In this document: positions 16,101 to 24,100 of the stretch, piece after piece
Layout of the letters: the number at the start of each line of letters is the position of its first letter
Position numbering within the stretch: the stretch's first letter is position 1
Translations under genes and position numbers: made by a program
Source: a virus
Length of the DNA stretch: 32,190 nt
Strand: one strand, 5' to 3'
Virus record (IMG/VR): IMGVR_UViG_3300024346_000300
Span: 1 to 32,190 of that record
The notes under the pieces: model-generated
What the model was told of the DNA's origin: nothing
The model's database searches: none
Seen by the model: only the letters and a program-made list of their open reading frames with translations

Positions 16101-17475
16101 TACTAATTATGCTAGAGTCGTTATTTGTATTAAAGGAATCGTCAAAATCAAATAGAGATAACTTTCCAGTAGAGGCAAGTAGTTGCCCTACTGGCAAACC
16201 ACTAACACCTAAATCTGATGCGCTCTTGTTAACAGAAAAATCTAATACTCTATCCGTAAGGTTTACTGCAAGTCTTGGAGACATTTCAATTAGATCAAAT
16301 GTTGAATCAAACTTATTCATGCTACTAACTACAACTCTAATTCCAGATATATAGTCAAACTCTTTATACTTAAGAACATTGTTGCTTAAATAAGATGCTG
16401 GGTTAGTCATGTCTGTTACAAAATTTGTGAACCTGTCTACTGATGACTCTTCTAGTTGCCATCCATATGTTGGTGTAAATGTTTTCCACTCTGAGTCATA
16501 CCAAATATTATAGGATCCAAGGTCTCCATCATTTTCAATGATAAGATAGCAGTCCCCCTCTATTCCAATTTCTGGCCTCAATGTCTGAGAGGATAACTCA
16601 CCACGAAAAACAAATACATCTGAATAGATCTTTGGAACTATCAGACCGTAAGATAGTTCTACATAACCATCTGACTTAATAATACTACTTCCATCTTTTC
16701 TTTTATCCTTTTCAGAAAAAGACATTACGTCTACCCAGTTATTATTTTTTAATGCCTGGACCTTCCATACGCTTGGTATTGTTTTATTTAAATCTCCAAA
16801 GTATGGGTCAAAGATTGTCTCTGAGGAGTTTGAAAATGTTCCATAGTCAAGTTCTCCTGTATTGGTTTGCATCTTTAGAATAAGTCTGTTGGTTGGAATC
16901 TTATCTTTATAGACTATGAACGGAGCAGCATCTTCAATTCTGTGTCTTCCATTAATAGTCTTATTAGCAATTCCATACTCAATACCGTTTTCAGTTCTAA
17001 AGGATGTCCAGTACTTAAACATGTCATTTTTATCTGGCATATAGTATCTTGGTCTTTTAGCCATGTTAATGTTTGGGTTATGTAAATATTTTCCATTAAG
17101 ATAAGTTGCCTTGTTGATTCCAGATCTTGGTCTTTGTGGTTTAAAACAATCTTCTAAAGAGTAAAGCATCTTTAACTTATCTTTGTATGCTATAAGAGTT
17201 GTGGGGTCATCGCTATCGTCAAAGCCTCCATCAAGAACAACATCAGCATCGGTTGCTCCAGTGTAGTAGTTTCCTTCATCATTTAAATCAAATGTGTTTG
17301 GTAAAGATGTATACTGTAAGTCAGAAGGACTTGTGGATGTTGGTCTGTATCTATAGTTTCCAATTGTAAACATGTTTGTAGGAATATTCATATTCCATTC
17401 AGCAATTACTGCTGACTGCGTTTTTATAGATGAACTAGTTTCTATGTGATTTAATAAATCTGGATCTTGAAACAT
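13171..17475 (-). CDS. Large tail hub/receptor-binding protein with LamG-like insertion
   Basis: ATG 17475 (MFQDPDL), in a TAATG overlap after GAAGAGG, is the better start than an upstream one in the distal tail gene; it gives 1434 residues. The N-terminal part (IKTQSAVIAEWNMN) resembles minor tail proteins of phages of Gram-positive hosts. Residues about 525-600 and the last 100 (MIQLGDIVSVDY, then FVVYNIEYSKG) read like hub/gp27-type domains. Between them, about residues 920-1160, lies a concanavalin/LamG-like sandwich (GLAVMINPETNNGYYFEIVAL, then RRRFFLYLNNNLVATVDD), a fold that binds sugars. It should form the tail tip and contact the host surface. No peptidase or hydrolase motif was recognised. 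Confidence 0.75.
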   Translation of the reverse strand: MFQDPDLLNHIETSSSIKTQSAVIAEWNMNIPTNMFTIGNYRYRPTSTSPSDLQYTSLPNTFDLNDEGNYYTGATDADVVLDGGFDDSDDPTTLIAYKDKLKMLYSLEDCFKPQRPRSGINKATYLNGKYLHNPNINMAKRPRYYMPDKNDMFKYWTSFRTENGIEYGIANKTINGRHRIEDAAPFIVYKDKIPTNRLILKMQTNTGELDYGTFSNSSETIFDPYFGDLNKTIPSVWKVQALKNNNWVDVMSFSEKDKRKDGSSIIKSDGYVELSYGLIVPKIYSDVFVFRGELSSQTLRPEIGIEGDCYLIIENDGDLGSYNIWYDSEWKTFTPTYGWQLEESSVDRFTNFVTDMTNPASYLSNNVLKYKEFDYISGIRVVVSSMNKFDSTFDLIEMSPRLAVNLTDRVLDFSVNKSASDLGVSGLPVGQLLASTGKLSLFDFDDSFNTNNDSSIISKYISKNIQIKLYEVITDNAGIDYYIPIKAMYSDGFPTVGNESKEVSLELRDLFFYFESQSAPQILSTSTSVSAAVSLLLDSIGFSNYVFKRVEGESEVVIPYFFIPPDKSIAQVLQDIAISTQTAMFFDEYNNFVMMSKNYIMPSLTERATDFTLYGSSDSQNSGVIKNEHTTTKLANIIDLTSEKNDVYNDGKIVYTTRHIQRSIGSIKQASLIDNEKTWIYKPVLLWEVSGTENTKSINGEVGNMSSYMLSAIPLNSNLSADIPSVKNNIVVNNVMDLGEGVYWITRYSGYLYSNAEIIKYDAVQYNISGAGDVWINNVQEYDKYFSSLPFNGKIYPTGLVRIYSEPNYEEIYGVTKLKNGPVAKHGRGQFATPVVFHSAGLNPYWSDNANVRGCTMDSKYLFKMNQTLPTTVVGPTGINNKLAQKTTRNGIIKNFLASKYIAETDINTMLSTQSGTVQSSALVMNGPGFTTTESPIDFVSYVYKPLTNNFKHFGTRLRIIGKIENDANRGQTPVGSSTYYVVPGSTPDKNISITGGSGGLAVMINPETNNGYYFEIVALGANNLNDAQKENVHNVLFYKVKSPVVGDVTIQQTTPAIPIKLYEGLTNIIVDDGRFTGQYRMASEDNPTVYDLSVEYQDIGTRRRFFLYLNNNLVATVDDTEPLPAYNNMALFVRGSSRVMFENIYALANNYSQNTAFKLNTPIASVFGDSEVNANDSFMRYSMSGVVQGSYLTGISSSEPTKFNMYFDEFGTIMREAASFNVRYDKAYPALYAKMSPTFNRLKGYTISGFRAGSYGAEFLIFNSTDTALSLDESSGNYLRIQGITFTQQNENDLTVDEYFTKNSDLSDPQFVGTTLVSYPNKISKDYEDIKLSRMSYGKKDFTIQVPYIQSHGDAESLMSWVIKKIMKPRKSLGVKIFANPMIQLGDIVSVDYVENGIDKAGTSDSRFVVYNIEYSKGKAGPEMKLFLSEVVS

Positions 17476-18131
17476 TACGCCTCTTCCAGTGTCAGAGAGA
17501 CATCCCAAAAGTCAAAGTTCAAACCACTTCTTTTTGTAACAGAGTAATTAAAATCTCCAAAGAATACTTCAACGATCTCACTATACTTGTTTATATTTTT
17601 AAATCTTTCGTCTTCAGGAGTATCTGGATTATCTTCAAAGTTTGTGTACTTGTCATAGGAAAGATATACCCAGAAGGATCCGTTGTGTCTTTCATACCAG
17701 TCTAGTAGTTCAACTCCTCCTGCTCCACCATCTGTAGTAAACTCATACGGATTAGGTCTTGCTACCGTTTTTAAAAGATCAGCATTTCCATTAATATCAA
17801 AATCTGCCAATGTGTCATGGGACCTTGAGGGTAGCGTATTCCAAGAAGTAGATATCTGTAGTTTGTCGGCAATATGATATGACCTCATACGGCCATTAAT
17901 CATTCTTTCACGCTTCTCAATTCTAATGGGCTTAAAGTCTATTGCTGATCTATTATCATCAGAGAGTATTAAAAACTCCCCAGAACTGCCTTCGGAGGGC
18001 GCATAGGCCCCAATCTCAGTTCCTTCTGGTATGTAGAAGCCATTGATTTTCTGCCCTGGATTATCAGCAAACAACATTGCTTGTGGTCTAGAATATTTCT
18101 TTCTACCAGACATGTAGTTATTAGTTGCCAT
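17475..18131 (-). CDS. Distal tail protein
   Basis: The 218-residue product is encoded directly after the tape measure and before the hub, the standard position of Dit-type proteins in siphoviruses. Residues about 1-40 are basic, the middle is beta-rich and hydrophilic, and the C-terminal 60 residues carry aromatic strands (IVEVFFGDFNYSV, NFDFWDVSLTLEE) like the N-terminal ring-forming domain of distal tail proteins. It begins in a TAATG overlap with the tape measure stop. It would cap the tail tube and hold the hub. The family call rests on position and strand pattern, with no characteristic short motif. Confidence 0.6.
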   Translation of the reverse strand: MATNNYMSGRKKYSRPQAMLFADNPGQKINGFYIPEGTEIGAYAPSEGSSGEFLILSDDNRSAIDFKPIRIEKRERMINGRMRSYHIADKLQISTSWNTLPSRSHDTLADFDINGNADLLKTVARPNPYEFTTDGGAGGVELLDWYERHNGSFWVYLSYDKYTNFEDNPDTPEDERFKNINKYSEIVEVFFGDFNYSVTKRSGLNFDFWDVSLTLEEA

Positions 18132-21100
18132 TATATTCTAGTCCCCCTCAATCTTTGTGAGTCAACATTTCTTACTTGAGCCATTACTGATCTAGCAATT
18201 TCATCTGGGTTTGCATCAGACTTAACATTAACACTAATACTATAATTATACACTGAGTCACCAACAGAGTTGCCATTGTTGATTGCTTTCATGGCACTAG
18301 TTCCATGTGTTTGAACAGCATACTTACTCATTACAAATTCTCCAGGAGTTAACATTGCTGGTACTGAGTCTGTGCCTATAACATTTCCACCAACTGCAAA
18401 ATACCTAGGCTTAATTAGTCCACCCTTTGCTGCATACTGATGATCCATTCCTCCACTACTACCACCAGACATGTTTGGGTCAAGTGTAGGAAGTGTTGCG
18501 TCATAGGCTGCTTGTGCTGCAGCAAGTCTTGCCTGCAATCTGTCATAAGCAGCATCTGATCCATGTCCTCCGCTTGTTCCTGCCTCTACCGCTGCAAGGG
18601 CTGCATCAAGTTCTTCAACTATGTCTATAAATTCTTCAAATGCTGCAATAGATTCTGGAGTGTCTGCTGGTGCTACATAGGCATTTGCTCCAACCCCACC
18701 AATTGCATTTACTGCACCCTGAACTGATCCAGGAACACCATTTGCATATTGTGCCAATAGTGCAAGAATATTTGACCAAGTTAATTCTAGTTCTTGTGCT
18801 GCAGATAATAAACCAGCCAATGCAGCAGACCCGTTTGCTGCTTTAAGTGCTGCTGCTTGAGCGTCAAGTTGTGCATTAATTCTAGCCCATTCGTCTCTTG
18901 TTTTACCAAGGACTGTAAGAGAATCTATTTGCTTGTCAATACTATCTTGCAAAATTCTATTTTCATAGTTAAGTAAATCAATTCTCTCTTGTAGGGGTTC
19001 AATAGAGTTTTCCTCTATCTTCCATATTTGATCTTCAAGGTCTCTAATTTTAAGAAGTGCTGCTTCTCTTAACTCCTCTAGGTTATAGATTGCATCTTGC
19101 TTTATTTGAATCTGGTTTAATATTTCAAGTCTTCTTGGATCTGTCTCCATTTGATAAATCTTTTGTGCATTTTGATATTGCTTTTCAGTTATCTGTTCTT
19201 GAGTTAGTCCGCTTTGTGGACCAACAAGACTTCCTAGAGCATTCTTTCTTGCTTGCTCTAGCGCATCAGACTGTCCAGAAGCAAACTGTGCAGCACTTGT
19301 TTGTCTCATTCCCTGTGCTGCTTGCGCTGCTGCTGAAATATCTCCTTGTGTCAGTGCATCTGCAAGCCCAAGTTGCTGCTTCTGCTGCTCCATGATGTTT
19401 GCATTAATCTCTTGTACCTTTGATAAAGCCTCTGCTTGCTCGTCATATTTCTTATTTACTTCTTCGGCAGCATGGGCGATGACTGTTAGGTCATTAGAAA
19501 GCATATTGTTTTCATCTTGTATTTTCTTAATAGCACGATCACCAAAGAATGGATTCATTTCTAATTCACGGTTTAGATCATTAACATCTTCTTGCAATTT
19601 TTCAATAGGTCGTGAATAGTTTTCTTCGATTGCCCTTTGTGCATCTTCTATCTGATCATTTATTAATTCAATTTCTCTGCGGAATGGAGCAATCTGAGAC
19701 TCCAGATCTCTAATCTGTCTTTCATTAGCCTTAAGTTTCATTGCTTCAGGACCTGTACGAATAAGTCCTTCCTGTGCTGCAAACAATTCATCAACAATCT
19801 GTCGTCCTTCTGCTCCAGCCTTTGCCAAGTCACCTTTGTTAAGTGCAACTTGTATATCAATAATCTTTCTTGCCTCAATTGAATTTAGATAATCTGCAAT
19901 TTCTTTTGCATCCATCTTTCCATCTTTTAAGTCTTCAACAAGGAACTTGGCAAGTTCTGGATTACCTAAAACTGTATCTATCTGATCGATACTATAACCC
20001 ATCTCCTTTAACTGTTTGCTTAACTCTGGCATCTTTGAATAATCAGAGAATTCTTGATTTGCCTTTATTGCATCATTTAACACCTTCTGGCGCTCTAAGG
20101 CATCATTAGCACCATTAATATTCTTGATATATGTCTTCCACTCTGGGTCAGTTGTTTTTATTGCTCCACCAGCGATTGCTGCTGCTTGACCTGCGTCAGC
20201 AACAACCTCAAGTGCCCTTGCTGCACTTACGCCATTTGCAATCAACATATTATATGCCGTTGCTTGATCAGTTACTGTTTTAATAGTTTCTTCTTGAACT
20301 AGGTTATAGTCTCCTAGGTTTCTTTCTTTGTACCCTTGGTCTGCTGCTTTTCCAAGTGGGGCAAGACCACTTATAGTGTCCTTTGATCTTGGCTTGTTTT
20401 TTTCAAAAGTAAATAGAGCATCCTTACCCTTTAGTGCTGCTACCTTGGCAAAATCTTCTGCAGACATAGATGCAACTGCATCTCTAAGATCTTTTCCTAC
20501 TCCCATACGAAGAAGTCTGTTTTGAATGCCATCGAACAACTTGAATGCACTCTTTTGTGTTTTCTTGTCTGTAAATGCTGCAAGAAGTGAATCTATTGGC
20601 TTTAGTGCATTGAAAGCATTATCTCTTACTTGCTTTAGCCTCATTGCTAATTCATCAAGGAATGAAAGCGGATTATCTCCCTTGCCTTTTCCACCATCAT
20701 ATTTACCGCCTGCTGCTGCTGTTATCTTTTCCTGCCACTTGATATAATCTTCAGCCTGCTTGCCAGCGATCTTACTTGCTTGCCCTTCTGTTCCGAGTGC
20801 ATTAAATGAATCCATTTCTGATTTGTATATGTATTCATAAAGGTATGTTTGTTGTCCACCCTGAGATCCAGCATTAGCCTTGTCTCTTGCATACTGCTGA
20901 GCCCACATCATTCTTGATTCTTTATCTAAGAACAGACTAGAGTATATAGATGTATAAAGTTGAAGCGCTTGCTTTTTAATATTGTCTGGAAGTTTTTCAA
21001 AATCTTTATAGTTTGCAGTAAATGAGGCTAGGTCTCCAATGTTGGCATTATCCAATTCAAGAATTGCCTCTTTAGTTATTGGTGTTTTAATTGCATCAAT

Positions 21101-24100
21101 CTCTGCAAGGCTCTTGGATAGTCTATCGAGTCCTCCAGATCCCATCTTTGAAAGAGCAACGTCCATGTTAATTTCAACACCATCAAGTTTTGTTAGCATG
21201 TCTAGTGCTTTTAATGTTTTGTCATACTCTGCTGGATTTTTTCTAACAATGTTAGCAATAAATGTTTTTGCAGTTTTCTTTTCTACACTACCAAACATAT
21301 TCATTAGCGCAGCGGTCTTTGCTGCTCCCTGAGTTCTTACTCCTATGTTTAGGTTTGTTTGAAGGGTCTGCAAGTCTCCATCGAATAGGTCAAGCATTGT
21401 CTTTGATTGTTGTGGGCTTAGTAGTCCATTAGCCATCATTAGGTTCATTTGAACCTCTAACTTTTGTGCTTCTGCTGCAGAGGTAAATCCTTGTTTTCCA
21501 TACTGCCTATTGTCGCTTATCTTTGCAAGTCTAGACATTGTATTTTTTGCCATAGACTCTTGCTCTGTTCCCTTATATTTATCTGTTACCTGTGCCTTTA
21601 GAGAATCAAAGTATGCATTTTCTCTGAGATCTTTTGATGTTGATAAGAGTACTCCTGCTGAAAATTCTCCTGCAGACTGAACACTTTCAAAATCTTTGAG
21701 TGCCTTTTGCAAGTACCTATCTGTTTGAATATTCATTCGTCTTTCATCTGTTCCAGATTTTTCCTTTAAGGCAGCAATCTTAGTTTCTATTTCTAGTTGC
21801 TTTTCTTTATTTGTAGTTGATAGCAACTCTTTTTCTAAAATTCTTGTTTGATCATCATACATCTTTGCAACAGCATCCGCCTGGGCCTGGGCAAGTTCGA
21901 CTGTTTTAACAGATATAGCAGCAAGTTGTGCAGACTCTGCCCTTCCGCTATTACCTTCTGAAACAGATTTATTCATTGCTCTCATTGCTTCTTCAGCACC
22001 TAGTGCATATTGAGCAACAATGTTTAATCTTCCTTGAATTGGATCGCTAAATATATCTTTACCATCTGGTCCAACCAAAGTTCTTAGGTTTCCTTCAATG
22101 TTTGCAGTAAGAGTCATGTCTCCAAGTTTTGTTCCAATACTCTGTGCAATACTGTTTGCTTGCTCTGCATCTAATATTCCATCAGAAATATATGCTGCTA
22201 ATTCTAAAGACAATTGTTGTGCTGCTTTTTTACTTCCAACCTTCATTACATTGTCTGTAAGAGATTTCTGCATACCCTTTCCAACTTCGGATGCCAAGAA
22301 TGTTTCTCCAAATGGCTGTCCTTTTCTTTCTCTAGGTCTTGTGTATTGATCAAACATTGCCCCAGATCTGCGCTTAGACATTATTTCTGATGCGCCAACC
22401 TTGCCAGTTACTTCACCAACCTTTTTCATTTTTTCTGTTGATGCAGATATGGAACTAATATATTTTGATTGTGCTTCTGCTGCAGACTTAAGTTGCTTGT
22501 CTAATAAATAAACGCTTGCTCCAAGTGCAGCGATACCTGTAATTGTCCAACCTACTGGACCCATTCCTGCAAGTGCTGGGGCCATCGATGCAACCATCGA
22601 ACCTGCTCCAAGTGCTCCAGTTACTGCTGCTGGGGCACCTGCCATGCCAGCAACCATTGATGCAGTTCCTAGCGCTCCTGCTGCTTTTCCAGAATACCTT
22701 CCAACTTTTTCTCTTCTAACTCCACGATTATATTTTGTTACTAATTTTTTTGCTTGTCTTGGTGGTAGTGGGTTTCCTTCTGCATCTGAAACTAGTTTGC
22801 CATCTGGATAAAAGGTTGGTGCATAGGAATCTACAACTGAACCACCAGACAAACTATCTGACTGAACTTCTTGTTTAACGCCATCAGTGGCTGCGCTTCC
22901 TGTCTTTGCACCCTCTGCCCTTACCGCTGCTTGTGACTCTTTCATTCCTTGGATTACTCCTTCAGAAACTTCTCTGCCAGCAGCCTTTCCTTTTCGTGAT
23001 GGAGACTTTGCATCTGTACCTCTCCTGCTTCTAAGTCCATCAACAACAGCAGCGCCTGTTTCTTGTCCAGCCCTAGTTGCACTTGATGTACCAAAAGCGG
23101 TACCTCTAGTTCTTTTCTCAGCATTTAATATTTTTCTATTTCCAGTACTTCCTTTTGTTACCTTGGGAACTGGTAGGCCATTGTCAGTTGCGTACTGTGC
23201 AACCATTTGTGCTTCTGCATCTGTCATTGAAACTCTAATTGCAGTAAGCATGTTATCTGCACTTTCCATAATTGCTCTTATGGTTCCTGTTGCTTGTGAT
23301 CTTGACTCTTGTTCTATTCCTGCAAAAACTTCATCATTAAATAATCCGTCTGGATTTGCTGCTTTCCATGCCTGAACCTTTGCTAAAACCTGGGCATCGT
23401 ACTGTTGAAACTCTGCCTGCACCTTGTCAAATGTTATTCCAAGCCCATCAGTTGTTGCTTTCCATTTTTCAACACCAACCTTTTCCCAATCTTTTGTAAA
23501 AGCATCTATAACTGGTCCATTGTTAGTTACAAAGTTTGCCTGACCAGATTTTGTTCCTTCTGCCATAACCCTATTTATATTTCCAGTCATGTTTACTGCT
23601 GCTCCGCCCATGACTCTTGCGGTTGGAGATTGCATTCCATTTGCAGCATAGGCAGCATTGACAGTTTTTAACTCTTCTAATACATCTGGTCTGGTTATAT
23701 TTGTTCGTGATTGTACTTGAGAAAGTGGCATATTCTGAGACATACCTAGGTGTGAGTATTGAGAATTTTCTTGTTGATATCTTGCAGTAAGTCCACTATC
23801 TTTAAGTAATGGCTTCAGTGCTTCGTCTCTTAATTTTTGAAAGGATGCCTTTGTGTGTGCGTTTAGTTCGTCTAAAGACTGTGTTGCATTTGTTACCAAT
23901 TCTTTATATCTTTGCTCAATCTGAGAAGTGTCAATTCCCCTATCGGTTGCTCTCTTTAAAACCTTTGCAAGGTCTTGAGTTAATGATGCTTCAATTGATG
24001 CTGGGTTAGTTCCTGCAGAAGCAGTTCGTGCTGCAATTTGTGATGCCCAGTTGCCTTCAATACCAGTTCCATTTCCGTACTTCTTTATGTTGCCATTCAT

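Noticed and set aside
22887-23375. A 162-codon open frame on the plus strand inside the tape measure gene; similarly 11737..12183, 10625..10996 and 19057..19395 on the plus strand.
   Set aside because: They lie wholly opposite well-supported minus-strand genes, have no ribosome site that I see, and show composition typical of the reverse strand of coding sequence.
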